Shown here: in pieces, positions 7,746-17,662 of the stretch | How positions within the stretch are numbered: the stretch's first letter is position 1 | How the letters are laid out: each line of letters starts with the position of its first letter | From: Lachnoclostridium sp. UBA5725 | GTDB lineage: Bacteria; Bacillota; Clostridia; Lachnospirales; Lachnospiraceae | Assembly (NCBI GenBank): GCA_002419585.1 | Contig: DIGJ01000002.1 | Span: 62,001-126,000 of the forward strand | DNA length: 64,000 nucleotides | Direction of reading: 5' to 3' | Position numbers and translations under genes: made by a program | The notes under the pieces: model-generated | What the model was told of the DNA's origin: nothing | The model's input: the letters and a program-made list of their open reading frames with translations, nothing else | The model's database searches: none

Positions 7746-10214
7746 ATGGATCTAGAACTTTGTAATAGAAAGGCATTAAAGGATAAAGCAATCGAACTAG
7801 TCTCACAAATGACACTCGAAGAAAAAGCAGGACTATGTTCTGGAAAAGACTGTTGGAATACGAAAGCAGTTGAGCGGCTTGGACTTGATTCCATTATGAT
7901 GGCAGATGGCCCTCATGGTTTAAGAAAGCAAATGGGTGAAGCAGATAATTTAGGGATAGGAGATAGTGTTCCTGCTGTTTGTTTTCCGACTGCAAGTGCA
8001 CTTGCTTGTAGTTTTGATCGTGATTTAGTCTTCCAAGTGGGTAAGACAATGGGTGAGGAATGCCTTCAGGAAGGAATATCCATTATTTTAGGACCAGGAA
8101 CAAATCAGAAAAGAAGTCCTTTGTGTGGACGTAACTTTGAATATTTTAGCGAAGATCCGACCGTTTCAGGTGAACTTGCTGCCAGCATGATAAAAGGAAT
8201 ACAAGGAACTGGAATCGGAACTTCTTTAAAGCACTTTGCAGTAAACAACCAGGAAAAGCGCAGAATGACGATTGATGCTATCGTGGATGAAAGGACCTTA
8301 AGGGAAACCTATCTGAAAGCATTTGAAATTGCTGTAAAAAAAGGAAAACCAGAAACCGTTATGTGCTCTTATAACCGGCTCAACGGCGAATATAATAGCG
8401 AGAATAAATACCTGCTAACGGACATACTAAGGAACGAATGGGGGTTTGAAGGAGCTGTTTTTTCTGATTGGGGTGCTGTACATGACAGAGTACTTGGTAT
8501 AAAGGCAGGACTCGATCTTGAAATGCCAGGAAATCAAGGATACAATGATGCAAAAATAATCGCAGCAGTAAAGAACAATATGTTATCCGAAAAGGATTTA
8601 GATAAGGCAGCATGCAATGTGACAGAACTTATTTTAAAAGGCATGTTGTATAAAAAAGCTGCCTATCAGTATGATGAGAATGCACACCATCAATTGGCAG
8701 TAAAAGCAGCAGAACAATCCGCTGTGTTGCTTAAAAACGAGGATAACATTCTGCCGGGTAATCAGAAAAAAAAAGCTGCAGTTATTGGTGCTTTTGCGAA
8801 AAAGCCGCGGTATCAGGGAGCGGGCAGCTCAAAAATTCATCCAATAAAGATTGAAAATTCATGGGACTGCTTTATGGAACATGGATTGGAGGCCACGTAT
8901 GCACCTGGATATTCTTTGAAAACAAATAACTCCAATCAATCGCTAGGTAAACGAAAGATAGAGGAACAGGACATATTAATAAAGGAAGCCTGTGAAACAG
9001 CGAAGGATAAAGATATTGTATATCTTTTTGCAGGGTTACCAGAGGGGTTTGAGTCAGAAGGATTTGATCGCTTGAACATGAGTCTTCCTAGTGAGCAGAA
9101 CCGATTAATCGAGGCAGTAAGCAAATGTAATCCAAATGTTGTTGTCATTTTAATTGGTGGTGCACCAATGGAACTTCCTTGGATTGATAAAGTTAAGGCG
9201 GTATTGCTTGCCTATCTTGGTGGAGAAGGTGTCGGTCGGGCAATCACAAACTTGTTACTAGGTGCAGCTATCCCTTGTGGAAAGCTTGCAGAAACATGGC
9301 CACTTTGTTTGAAAGATACACCAAGTTACAATTATTTTCCGGGTAACAGATTACATGTTGCGTATCGTGAAAGTATTTTTGTAGGATACCGCTATTATGA
9401 AAAAGCACAGAAGCAGGTATTGTTCCCATTCGGTCATGGCCTTTCCTATGTCAATTTTAGTTATTCAAACTTACAGTTAGAACACGAAACGTGTGATTTT
9501 GGTGAACGGATTGATATTACATTTCACATTACGAATTGTGGCAATATGCCTGCCAGGGAGACGGCTTTTATTTTTGTGGCGCATGAAAATGATATTGTTT
9601 TTTTACCAAAAAAGGAGCTTAGGGAGTTTCAAAAAATATACCTAGATCCAGGAGAAACAAAGCAGGTATTGGTTTCTCTCGATACAAGTACCTTTGGATA
9701 TTATAATACGTTAATAAAGGACTGGTATGCGCAGAGTGGAATGTATCGAATTATGGTTGGATCTTCCTCGAAAGATTGTACTCTTTATGCAGATATACAT
9801 ATAAATAGCCCACAAAAGCCACAGCTTGATTTACGAATACTTGCTCCGACTTACTATCAACTTCCAACAAAAGAATTCAGTATTGATACGACGGAATTTG
9901 AAAAATTATATGGTAAAAAGCTTCCTATTAGGGAAGATAAGGCGACAAGACCATATAATTGCAATAATACCTTAGAAGATGTAAGTCATACCTTGATTGG
10001 GAAAATCGTAATCCTGTATGCGGATAAAATATCTGGAAAAGTAACAAAAGACGAAGAGGAACAAGAAGGTATGATGTCTGCAATGATAAAGGAGATGCCA
10101 TTTTTTGCAATCGTTGCTTCTGGAGAGGGGATGGTTTCTGAGAGTATGATGGAAGGAATCATTGATTTGCTGAATGGACACTATATAAAAGGGCTTATTA
10201 AATTATTCAAATAA
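7746..10214 (+). CDS. Glycoside hydrolase family 3 beta-glycosidase
   Basis: 822 residues from the ATG at 7746, chosen because GGGGAG lies just upstream; a GTG at 7716 is also in frame. GH3 architecture: TIM-barrel domain with substrate-site motif KHFAVNNQE and nucleophile Asp in FSDWGA (near residue 241); alpha/beta sandwich domain with the acid/base Glu in ESEGFDR (near 438); fibronectin-III-like C-terminal domain; then a ~110-residue tail common in clostridial GH3 enzymes. No signal peptide, so it is cytoplasmic and would split oligosaccharides brought in by the neighbouring symporter. Beta-glucosidase or beta-xylosidase cannot be told apart by eye. Confidence 0.92.
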   Translation: MDLELCNRKALKDKAIELVSQMTLEEKAGLCSGKDCWNTKAVERLGLDSIMMADGPHGLRKQMGEADNLGIGDSVPAVCFPTASALACSFDRDLVFQVGKTMGEECLQEGISIILGPGTNQKRSPLCGRNFEYFSEDPTVSGELAASMIKGIQGTGIGTSLKHFAVNNQEKRRMTIDAIVDERTLRETYLKAFEIAVKKGKPETVMCSYNRLNGEYNSENKYLLTDILRNEWGFEGAVFSDWGAVHDRVLGIKAGLDLEMPGNQGYNDAKIIAAVKNNMLSEKDLDKAACNVTELILKGMLYKKAAYQYDENAHHQLAVKAAEQSAVLLKNEDNILPGNQKKKAAVIGAFAKKPRYQGAGSSKIHPIKIENSWDCFMEHGLEATYAPGYSLKTNNSNQSLGKRKIEEQDILIKEACETAKDKDIVYLFAGLPEGFESEGFDRLNMSLPSEQNRLIEAVSKCNPNVVVILIGGAPMELPWIDKVKAVLLAYLGGEGVGRAITNLLLGAAIPCGKLAETWPLCLKDTPSYNYFPGNRLHVAYRESIFVGYRYYEKAQKQVLFPFGHGLSYVNFSYSNLQLEHETCDFGERIDITFHITNCGNMPARETAFIFVAHENDIVFLPKKELREFQKIYLDPGETKQVLVSLDTSTFGYYNTLIKDWYAQSGMYRIMVGSSSKDCTLYADIHINSPQKPQLDLRILAPTYYQLPTKEFSIDTTEFEKLYGKKLPIREDKATRPYNCNNTLEDVSHTLIGKIVILYADKISGKVTKDEEEQEGMMSAMIKEMPFFAIVASGEGMVSESMMEGIIDLLNGHYIKGLIKLFK

Positions 10215-10235
10215 CAACTTAACTTTGCCGCAAAC

Positions 10236-10320
10236 TAGTACCTAAACAAAAATTCTACCTATACAAAATTAGTACCTATACAAAACTACTACCTAAACAA
10301 AAATTGAATCCATACAATAT
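10236..10320. repeat. Degenerate tandem repeat of TACCTAWACAAAA
   Basis: Four to five imperfect copies of a roughly 16-18-base unit (TACCTAAACAAAAATT, TACCTATACAAAATT and variants, ending in the weaker ATCCATACAATAT) lie between the GH3 gene and the large palindrome. Function unknown; it could be a leftover repeat array or a protein-binding cluster. Confidence 0.6.
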
Positions 10321-10326
10321 AGAAAT

Positions 10327-10409
10327 AACCATGAAATATTAATAAGAGGCAACTGCAAAACAAGGAGTGAAAATGTTTTGCAGTTGCCTCTTATTAATAT
10401 TTCATGGTT
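10327..10409. terminator. Perfect 35-bp inverted repeat, probable bidirectional terminator
   Basis: Arms 10327-10361 and 10375-10409 are perfect reverse complements around a 13-base loop. The structure lies between the convergent GH3 and ABC-permease genes and abuts the permease stop codon (10410-10412). The position suits a two-way transcription stop, but a 35-bp perfect stem is longer than normal intrinsic terminators. Confidence 0.7.
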
Positions 10410-11204
10410 TTATATGTTCAAATCCCTTTTGCAATAAAAGTAATAGGTGAAGATGGTGAAAGTAGCCACAAGTAGAAGTGATAGAATTATAATACCAAGA
10501 CTTAGTGGTTTACCTTCTACAATATCTACATAACTAAAGTATTTAAAAGGTGAAAGTATATTTAAAATATTGAGATGTTCTGTCAAATCGGTCACTTTGG
10601 ATATTGCAAACCCACCGATTAAGATGGAGGTGGCGATCGATCCAGAGGCTTTTGGTTTCTTCATAAAAGCAGAAAGGAAGGATCCAAGTGAAAAGAAGAT
10701 GAGCTGAACAATAAGCATACTTAGTAAAAACAATATGATTTCACTTGTAATGTCGTTCCCCTTATTATAAGCAGATACCATAATGATTGAGGAAACAAAA
10801 GTTACAATATTTATAATCAAAATATTTACCAAGGCTGCTAAGAGTTTGGATGTAATTATAGTAGTTCGTGAGATGGGCCTTGTAATTAAGAATTCGGTGG
10901 TCTTATCTCGTTCCTCTTTGGCTAGGATACTGCTGCCTAGTAATGCAGCATGAATTGCAGCGGTAACTTCAAGATAAGGAAATAAAAGTGCATAAAAACC
11001 ACTCATAGTAGATACATCAAAGGAACCAATTCCTAATAGAACCCGCATTGTAAACGGCAATTTATTAAAAATCTCACTACTGGCTCCACCACCAGAATAA
11101 GCAGTATACTTACCCATACCGCTTAGAACAAACAAAATCATACATACACTCCAGATAATCAAAGCCTTGCGATTTGCCTTAAGCTCTCTTAAAAATATAT
11201 TCAT
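10410..11204 (-). CDS. ABC-2 type transporter permease
   Basis: 264 residues from the ATG at 11204, which has AGGAGG 8 bases upstream; upstream in-frame codons lack a site. Six hydrophobic segments and the motif LAKEERDKTTEFLITRPISRTTI, also seen in the sister permease, mark an ABC-2/DUF3533-like exporter permease. It probably pairs with the permease encoded upstream and the ATPase at 12082-12963. Third structural gene of the TetR-ABC operon. Confidence 0.87.
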   Translation of the reverse strand: MNIFLRELKANRKALIIWSVCMILFVLSGMGKYTAYSGGGASSEIFNKLPFTMRVLLGIGSFDVSTMSGFYALLFPYLEVTAAIHAALLGSSILAKEERDKTTEFLITRPISRTTIITSKLLAALVNILIINIVTFVSSIIMVSAYNKGNDITSEIILFLLSMLIVQLIFFSLGSFLSAFMKKPKASGSIATSILIGGFAISKVTDLTEHLNILNILSPFKYFSYVDIVEGKPLSLGIIILSLLLVATFTIFTYYFYCKRDLNI

Positions 11205-11272
11205 AATAACCTCCTGACTGCGATACATACGCAGACGTAAATTCAAGTTCAATGTAATTTATTTTTGGCATC

Positions 11273-12076
11273 CTAATTCACTGCATGAATATCTTTCTTA
11301 TTGAAGATGAGATAGGTGACAGCTATGGAAACTAGAATAATAACCGCACTAATCAATAAATACATGGTCTCATAACTTCCATTGTTTATGATATAGGTAA
11401 TATCAAAATATTTAAAAGGAGACATAACACGTGCATATTCATCATTTTCACCAACAGCAAGTACTGCTCCAATCAGATAAAAACCAAAAACGAAACCAAG
11501 CGATATGGGAAGAACATTTTTTATTTTTCGAAAGAAAACAGATACAACCATTCCAATTGCAAGAAATATAAGCTGGATAAATAGCAAGGTAAGGTTAATC
11601 AGTAAGAAAACTTTTGAACTATAATCTGCTGTTTTTACAATATTAGCTAAGATTGATGTCGCAAGACAGAAGACAATATTTGTGGCAAGTATCATGGTTA
11701 GGGAAGCAAAAAGCTTAGCCGTAACAATGGAATTACGTGAAACTGGTTTTACAAAAAGGAAATCAGCAGTTCTCTCCCGCGATTCCTTAGAAAGAATCGA
11801 TACGCCAAAATTCATGGCTTGAATGGATCCAAATAGCGATATAAACGAGAAAACCATGGAGTAGAAACCTAGTAAAGAGCCAATCGTATCAATATTTATA
11901 CCAAGCATTTCACGCACAGGGGCAGGGTATGCAGCTAATAATTTTTTGAAATCAGCGGCATCTTCTGCCATGCTTGGATAGATGGAAAGATAAAGAGCAG
12001 CCAATCCAATGATAGAACAGGTCCATATAATGGTAGATTTTCTAAGAGACTTAAGTTCGAATCGATAGATATTCAT
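11273..12076 (-). CDS. ABC-2 type transporter permease
   Basis: 267 residues with six hydrophobic segments and the motif LSKESRERTADFLFVKPVSR, paralogous to the next permease. The start is taken as the ATG at 12076 (AGGAGG 10 bases upstream); a TTG at 12085 overlaps the ATPase stop but is too close to the ribosome site. It likely forms a heterodimeric membrane channel with its paralogue. Substrate not determinable; the arrangement resembles TetR-regulated drug or peptide exporters. Confidence 0.87.
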   Translation of the reverse strand: MNIYRFELKSLRKSTIIWTCSIIGLAALYLSIYPSMAEDAADFKKLLAAYPAPVREMLGINIDTIGSLLGFYSMVFSFISLFGSIQAMNFGVSILSKESRERTADFLFVKPVSRNSIVTAKLFASLTMILATNIVFCLATSILANIVKTADYSSKVFLLINLTLLFIQLIFLAIGMVVSVFFRKIKNVLPISLGFVFGFYLIGAVLAVGENDEYARVMSPFKYFDITYIINNGSYETMYLLISAVIILVSIAVTYLIFNKKDIHAVN

Positions 12077-12081
12077 ATCGC

Positions 12082-12963
12082 TCAATCCTCCTTTGTGTAA
12101 TAATGCATAAAGATTTCCTCAAGGTCTGGTTCTTCAATGGATATATTGCGAAGTTCAATTTCCGAGATTTTCTTTAAAATCGAGTTGATATTTCCTTTGA
12201 ATATAAAGTTGGCTGTATTTTCGTTTACTTCGAATTTGCTGATGCCATGAATAGGGAACATATCAGTTGTGAGTATCGATTTTGCTTCAATGCTAATTTT
12301 TTTGTAGCTATTTTCCTGTAACGTACTCATTTTTTCAAGCTTGATAATTTTACCCTCTTTGATGAAGGCAACTCGGCTGCACATTTTTTGTACTTCACTA
12401 AGAATATGAGAAGAGAAAAACACAGTGGCACCTTTTTGATTTTCTTGTGCAATCAAATCAAAGAATTTTTGCTGCATTAAAGGATCGAGCCCACTTGTTG
12501 GTTCATCAAGGATGATTAGTTTTGGCTCGTGAAGCAATCCCTGAACGATACCAACTTTCTTTTTATTTCCATAGGAGAGATCATCAATTTTCTTTTTTAA
12601 ATCTAAGTCCATAATATCTGCAAGTTCCTGAATCCGTTTTGTACAATCTTTTTTATAAAAACTAGCAGAATATTTTAGTAAATCCATGACCCTCATATTG
12701 TCATAATAAAACACTTCGGATGGCAAGTAACCAAGTTCACTTCGAACTTGCGGATGCTCGATACAGTTCTTCCCAAAGATTGTGGCACTACCAGAAGTAG
12801 GATAGATAAGCCCCAAAAGTGTTCGAATCGTAGTTGATTTTCCTGCACCATTTGGGCCAATAAACCCAAAAACTTCACCTTGTTCTACATTTAGATTTAC
12901 GTTAATGATACCTCTTGATTTATTATAGTTCTTGGTCAGATTCTTTATCTCAATTACGTTCAT
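12082..12963 (-). CDS. ABC transporter ATP-binding protein
   Basis: 293 residues: Walker A GPNGAGKST near 36-44, ABC signature LSYGNKKKV near 130, Walker B LIILDEPTSGLD near 148, switch His in FFSSHILSE. The C-terminal ~80 residues after the nucleotide-binding domain are typical of exporter ATPases of the CcmA/BcrA type. It energises the two permeases downstream. It overlaps the TetR gene by 14 bases, which suggests translational coupling. Confidence 0.93.
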   Translation of the reverse strand: MNVIEIKNLTKNYNKSRGIINVNLNVEQGEVFGFIGPNGAGKSTTIRTLLGLIYPTSGSATIFGKNCIEHPQVRSELGYLPSEVFYYDNMRVMDLLKYSASFYKKDCTKRIQELADIMDLDLKKKIDDLSYGNKKKVGIVQGLLHEPKLIILDEPTSGLDPLMQQKFFDLIAQENQKGATVFFSSHILSEVQKMCSRVAFIKEGKIIKLEKMSTLQENSYKKISIEAKSILTTDMFPIHGISKFEVNENTANFIFKGNINSILKKISEIELRNISIEEPDLEEIFMHYYTKED

Positions 12964-13576
12964 TTCGAAACTCCTCCTTATAGAGATTGTTTTTTAGAAG
13001 ATACATGCATTCATAATATTCATTGCATAAAGTCTCAATATCCATTCCACTCTTAAAATTTGTATTATTCACAAATCCATCCGCTTGCCATAGTAGCATT
13101 TTCATTACAACTTTAATATCAATACCATCCTTAAACTTAGTGGTATCTACACCATCAAATGCTATTTTATTTCGAATATCTTCCCCTTGACTTAATATGG
13201 CTGCAATGTCATCTTTTACTTCCTTGTCTTCTTCAAAATAGGCACTACTTAAAAAGGATATAATAGCAGGGTGTTTTTTCATGACAGATATTTTGATGTT
13301 GGATGATAGAATAATTCGGTCGAAAAAATCAGTTACACTACGATCAAACTTTTTATGGATTTCATCTACAATCAAATTGCTGCACAGGTTTAGTAAATAT
13401 AAATAAAACGCTTTTTTTGTACCGAAGTAGTGAAAAATCATTGATTTTGAGATTCCTGCAGCAGTAGCAATATCATTCACAGATGCTTTCTTATACCCAT
13501 TATTACCGAAGGTTATGAGTGCACCATCTATGATAGCAGCTTGTTTTTCATCCGATAAACTGAAGAATTTATCCAC
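12950..13576 (-). CDS. TetR-family transcriptional regulator
   Basis: 208 residues from a GTG at 13576, with AGGAGG 8 bases upstream; the GTG at 13585 overlaps the ribosome site itself. The N-terminal helix-turn-helix is clear (VNDIATAAGISKSMIFHYFGTKKAFYLYL). It heads the ABC exporter operon and probably represses it through the double palindrome at 13603-13651; a ligand exported by the system may be the inducer. Confidence 0.92.
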   Translation of the reverse strand: MDKFFSLSDEKQAAIIDGALITFGNNGYKKASVNDIATAAGISKSMIFHYFGTKKAFYLYLLNLCSNLIVDEIHKKFDRSVTDFFDRIILSSNIKISVMKKHPAIISFLSSAYFEEDKEVKDDIAAILSQGEDIRNKIAFDGVDTTKFKDGIDIKVVMKMLLWQADGFVNNTNFKSGMDIETLCNEYYECMYLLKNNLYKEEFRNERN

Positions 13577-13602
13577 GATTTTCACCTCCTTAAAATAAAA
13601 TC

Positions 13603-13651
13603 GACCAAATCGGTTTATAATACTAATGTAACAGAATAAACCGATTTGGTC
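13603..13651. promoter_or_regulatory. TetR operator (16-bp inverted repeat pair)
   Basis: GACCAAATCGGTTTAT (13603-13618) is repeated exactly inverted at 13636-13651. Each half holds the near-palindromic core CCAAATCGG, so two regulator dimers could bind. The 17-base spacer should contain the operon promoter on the minus strand. Position directly before the TetR gene supports autoregulation. Confidence 0.8.
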
Positions 13652-13784
13652 AATGATTTTAATTCTTTTTTACGCTATCCGACGGCGGTGGATTAGAGAA
13701 AGAAGAATGGGGAATATTAAAGGTACTTAAAAAAATGTATTCTGGAATGACATAGATGAAAGATTATTAGGAGGTGTTTTAAAA

Positions 13785-14558
13785 ATGATGTCACGTAAAT
13801 CGGTCATAACATTTGGTATGGTAGCGATTCCAATCGCAATGTACACAGCCACACAAGATAATGACATTCACTTCAATCAATTGCATAAGACAGATAATAG
13901 CCGTATTCGCTACAAAAAAACTTGCGCCAACTGTGGTAAGGAAATCAAGACGGAAGACATCGTAAAAGGATACGAGTATGATGATGACAAATATGTAGTG
14001 ATCACAGATGAAGAAATTGAAAAAATCAAGACTGAAAAAGAAAAATCTATTCAGATTCTACATTTTGCCCAGCTGAATCAGATTTCTCCGGTATATTACG
14101 ACAAGACCTATCAGGCAGCACCAGAGGCAGGAGGTGAAAAAGCCTTTGAGTTACTTCGTGTGGCATTGATGGCAGAGCAAAAGATAGCCATAGGAAAAAC
14201 GGTAATGGGTACGAAGGACACACTGATGGCAATTATCCCGCGGGAGGACGGCATCTTAATTTCTACAATGTTCTACGCGGATGAAGTCAGAGAACTTCAA
14301 AAGCAGTATACCAAGACAGAAGTATCGGAGCAGGAGCTTAATATGGCAAAGGTACTGATCAATTCTATGGATACGCCATTCGATCCTACGCAATATAAAG
14401 ATGAGTACCAAAGCAAGCTCCGAACGCTGATAGAAACCAAGATATCCGGCAAGGAGATTGTCAGTGCAGAAGCTGAAAATGAAGGTAAGGTAATCGACCT
14501 TATGGAAGCACTGAAAGCCAGCGTGGAGAAGACAAAAAAAGAGAAGGAACCAGCATAA
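13785..14558 (+). CDS. ku: Ku protein (non-homologous end joining)
   Basis: 257 residues with the bacterial Ku core: the start MMSRKSVITFGMVAIPIAMYTAT, a zinc-ribbon-like CANC pair in the early region, and LLRVALMAEQKIAIGKTVM. Ku homodimers ring double-strand DNA ends and recruit LigD. AGGAGG lies about 10 bases before the ATG. It is followed after 4 bases by ligD, so the two-gene NHEJ system is complete. NHEJ is patchy in clostridia; spore-formers use it to repair breaks on germination (general knowledge). Confidence 0.95.
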   Translation: MMSRKSVITFGMVAIPIAMYTATQDNDIHFNQLHKTDNSRIRYKKTCANCGKEIKTEDIVKGYEYDDDKYVVITDEEIEKIKTEKEKSIQILHFAQLNQISPVYYDKTYQAAPEAGGEKAFELLRVALMAEQKIAIGKTVMGTKDTLMAIIPREDGILISTMFYADEVRELQKQYTKTEVSEQELNMAKVLINSMDTPFDPTQYKDEYQSKLRTLIETKISGKEIVSAEAENEGKVIDLMEALKASVEKTKKEKEPA

Positions 14559-14562
14559 TCTT

Positions 14563-16998
14563 ATGACGAAGCTAAACGAATACAATCAGAAACGAAATTT
14601 TGAAAAAACCTTGGAGCCAGAAGGCAAAGATGAAGTTGTCGAAGATGGTCTGAGGTTTGTCGTTCAGCACCATATGGCTCGTAAAGATCATTATGACTTT
14701 CGCTTGGAATGGGAGGGAGTTTTATTAAGCTGGGCGGTACCAAAGGGCCCTTCGTATGATACCCATGACAAGAGGCTTGCTGTGCATGTGGAGGAGCATC
14801 CCTTGGAATACCGAAACTTTGAGGGGACGATTCCCAAAGGGGAATATGGTGGTGGAACCGTCATGATTTGGGATGAGGGTTTTTGGGAGCCTTATGGAAA
14901 TGTGGAGGAAGGGCTCCTTGAAGGTGCGCTGAAGTTTAATCTGAGCGGAAGAAGACTGAAGGGAAAGTGGGCTTTGGTGCGGTTAAAAGCCAAAGAGGGA
15001 GATACAAAGGATAACTGGCTTTTACTAAAAGAAAAAGATGAGTATGTCAAAACGGACGATGGCATTTCTGCGTTTACTACCAGCATAAGAACTGGGCGTA
15101 CCATGACAGAAATTGAAGAAGGAAAAGCCGAAACCATCACAAAGAATCCGTTTGACCAAGTGGAGGCGCAGCTTGCCAAATTAGTAAATACGGTTCCTGA
15201 GGGGGATGAGTGGCTGTATGAGCTAAAATACGACGGTTACCGAATACTAAGTTTTATAGAAGGCAATCGGATACGGCTTATCACTAGAAACGGAAATGAT
15301 TATACAAAGTACTTTCAAAAGGTTGCTGATTCCCTTCTTGACTTTGCTCACGGAAGGACGATGATTCTGGATGGTGAAATGACCGTGACTGACGCATTGG
15401 GAAAGACCGATTTCCAAGCCTTGCAAAGCTATATGAAACATCACGAGAACAAAAACCTGACCTATATCGTTTTTGATCTTCTTGCACTGGATGGCATGGA
15501 TCTTAGAGGAAAACGACTAATTGATCGAAAAGAGACCTTGGAAGCATTGATGAAAGATGCTCCTAAGAACTTATACTACAGCCGGCATGTCAAAGGAAAT
15601 GGGAAAGAAAGTTTCGCAGTAGCCAGTGAAAATGGATTGGAAGGAATCGTAGGGAAAAAGGCTGATTCTGTCTATGGCGGAACAAGAAACGGGGACTGGA
15701 TCAAACTAAAATGCGATAAACGGCAGGAGTTTGTCATTGGAGGATATACGATTTCAGATAAAAAAACACGGGGCGTAAGTTCGCTCCTTCTTGGCGTATA
15801 TGAAGAGGAGGAATTGGTCTATGCCGGACGTGCCGGTACCGGCATGAGTGAACTTGATCAAATAGAACTTGAAAATAAATTTGAGTATTTAAAAAAGGTG
15901 GAGACACCTTTTAAAGTTGCGCCCAAAATGAAATCGAATGAAACGATTCGATGGCTCGAACCAAAACTGGTTGCGGAAATTAAATTTGCCGAATGGACCA
16001 AAGAGAACCTGCTAAGACAGGCAAGCTTTAAGGGGCTTAGAACGGATAAGGACCCAAGGGAAATAAAGAAGGAAAAAGCGGAGGGGGAAAGGGAGAGCCA
16101 ATTATCCGTCCAGGAAGAGGGAAGACCAATGGAAACAAAAGTGAATAGTATCCTAATTGAAGGAATAAAGATAACGAATCCGGACAAGGTAATCTATGAA
16201 GATCCTGAAATTACAAAGGAAGATGTGATTCGATATTATGAAAAAATATCGGAGCGCATGCTAACGTATGTAGGCCACAGGGTGCTCAGTGTGGTACGAT
16301 GTCCCAAAGGTGTATCACAGACAAGTTTCTTTAAGAAGCATCCGGATTCAAACAGCAAAGGTATTATAACCATTCCTGTTTCCGGTGGAAAAGAAGTGGA
16401 AGATTACTTTTATATTGATGACATAACAGGGCTTGTCTTTGAAGCACAAATGGGTACACTGGAATTTCACACCTGGGGAAGTCGTGTAGAAGAACTCGAA
16501 AAACCGGATATGATGGTATTTGATCTAGATCCGGATGAGGGAATGGATTTGAGCGTGGTTCGCCAAGGTGTGCGGGATGTGAAAAGTATTCTTACGGAGC
16601 TTTCGCTCAACTCTTATTTAAAGACCAGCGGCGGCAAAGGGTATCATGTAGTGGTACCTTTAAAACCTGCCGCTTCTTGGGATGTGATTCACGATTTTAC
16701 GAAAAGTGTTGCGGAAGTTATGGAAAAGAAGTGGCCTGACCGTTACACAAGCAATGTTAGAAAATCGAAGCGCACAAATAAGATATTCATCGACTGGATT
16801 CGAAACGGCAGAGGTGCGACAAGCATTGCCCCGTATTCCCTTCGCGCAAGAAAAGGAGCTAGCGTATCTATGCCTATTGCTTGGGAGGAACTGGATACCG
16901 TGGCACCGGATGCTGTCAATATGGCGGATGCACTTCGTAGAATTGCCGGAAATGATCCTTGGAACGATTTTTTTCAAAATAATCAACAGATTAAATAA
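14563..16998 (+). CDS. ligD: ATP-dependent DNA ligase D (PE-LIG-POL)
   Basis: 811 residues. Domains in order: 3'-phosphoesterase (about 28-150; HHMARKDHYDFRLEWEG and the conserved GTIPKGEYGGGTV), ATP-dependent ligase (about 200-510; adenylated Lys in ELKYDGYR near 221, later EGIVGKK and DWIKLK), and archaeo-eukaryotic primase-type polymerase (about 530-800; metal-binding DLDPDEG near 655, KTSGGKGYH). This PE-LIG-POL order differs from the mycobacterial POL-PE-LIG arrangement. It processes, fills and seals breaks held by Ku. The start ATG lies 4 bases after ku. Confidence 0.95.
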   Translation: MTKLNEYNQKRNFEKTLEPEGKDEVVEDGLRFVVQHHMARKDHYDFRLEWEGVLLSWAVPKGPSYDTHDKRLAVHVEEHPLEYRNFEGTIPKGEYGGGTVMIWDEGFWEPYGNVEEGLLEGALKFNLSGRRLKGKWALVRLKAKEGDTKDNWLLLKEKDEYVKTDDGISAFTTSIRTGRTMTEIEEGKAETITKNPFDQVEAQLAKLVNTVPEGDEWLYELKYDGYRILSFIEGNRIRLITRNGNDYTKYFQKVADSLLDFAHGRTMILDGEMTVTDALGKTDFQALQSYMKHHENKNLTYIVFDLLALDGMDLRGKRLIDRKETLEALMKDAPKNLYYSRHVKGNGKESFAVASENGLEGIVGKKADSVYGGTRNGDWIKLKCDKRQEFVIGGYTISDKKTRGVSSLLLGVYEEEELVYAGRAGTGMSELDQIELENKFEYLKKVETPFKVAPKMKSNETIRWLEPKLVAEIKFAEWTKENLLRQASFKGLRTDKDPREIKKEKAEGERESQLSVQEEGRPMETKVNSILIEGIKITNPDKVIYEDPEITKEDVIRYYEKISERMLTYVGHRVLSVVRCPKGVSQTSFFKKHPDSNSKGIITIPVSGGKEVEDYFYIDDITGLVFEAQMGTLEFHTWGSRVEELEKPDMMVFDLDPDEGMDLSVVRQGVRDVKSILTELSLNSYLKTSGGKGYHVVVPLKPAASWDVIHDFTKSVAEVMEKKWPDRYTSNVRKSKRTNKIFIDWIRNGRGATSIAPYSLRARKGASVSMPIAWEELDTVAPDAVNMADALRRIAGNDPWNDFFQNNQQIK

Positions 16999-17069
16999 TA
17001 ATAAATTGGTAATGCCTCACGAATCAAGTATAATAGAAAAAAATGGTAAGTTTTTGGAGGAGGTACACC

Positions 17070-17651
17070 ATGTGCGGCAGGTATTATATTGATGATGAAA
17101 CATCAAAAGAAATACAAAAAATAATCGAAGAACTGGATAAAAAGTCCAGTGCTCCTAGAATAAAGACCGGAGAAATCTATCCCACAGACGATGTGCCTAT
17201 CCTGGTGGGAAAAAGCAATGGGATTGAACCAGATGTATTGAAATGGGGATTTCCAAATTATAAAGGTAGTGGGATCATTATCAATGCACGCGCTGAAACA
17301 GCAAGTGATAAAAGGATGTTTGGAGAGCACCTTTTATCCAGAAGGTGTATCGTACCTGCTTCCGGTTTCTATGAGTGGAATACAAATAAAGAAAAGATTT
17401 ATTTTACACCGAAAGAGAAGTCCATCCTGTATATGGCTGGTATTTTTGACCGTGAGCAAAGGTTTGTAATCGTAACGACCGATGCAAATACCTCCATATC
17501 CGATGTCCATGACAGGATGCCATTGTTATTAAGGAAAGAACAGATCGAACCATGGGTATATGATTCGATGCAGATGAAGGAAATACTGAAACAGACGCCT
17601 TATTTATTAAACAGATCCAGTGAATTTGAACAACTTAGGCTGAATTTGTAA
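17070..17651 (+). CDS. SRAP-domain abasic-site protein (YedK/HMCES family)
   Basis: 193 residues from the ATG at 17070 (GGAGGAGG just upstream), which gives the invariant MCGRY start; the catalytic Cys2 must be the first residue after Met removal, so this start is decisive. Other signature residues: NARAET, ASGFYEW and VHDRMP. The protein crosslinks to abasic sites in single-stranded DNA through Cys2. It is placed between ligD and dinB in a DNA-repair cluster. Confidence 0.93.
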   Translation: MCGRYYIDDETSKEIQKIIEELDKKSSAPRIKTGEIYPTDDVPILVGKSNGIEPDVLKWGFPNYKGSGIIINARAETASDKRMFGEHLLSRRCIVPASGFYEWNTNKEKIYFTPKEKSILYMAGIFDREQRFVIVTTDANTSISDVHDRMPLLLRKEQIEPWVYDSMQMKEILKQTPYLLNRSSEFEQLRLNL

Positions 17652-17662
17652 ATGAATTCCTA

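Noticed and set aside
10236..10320. CRISPR array
   Set aside because: Units are too short and degenerate with no spacers; no cas genes nearby.
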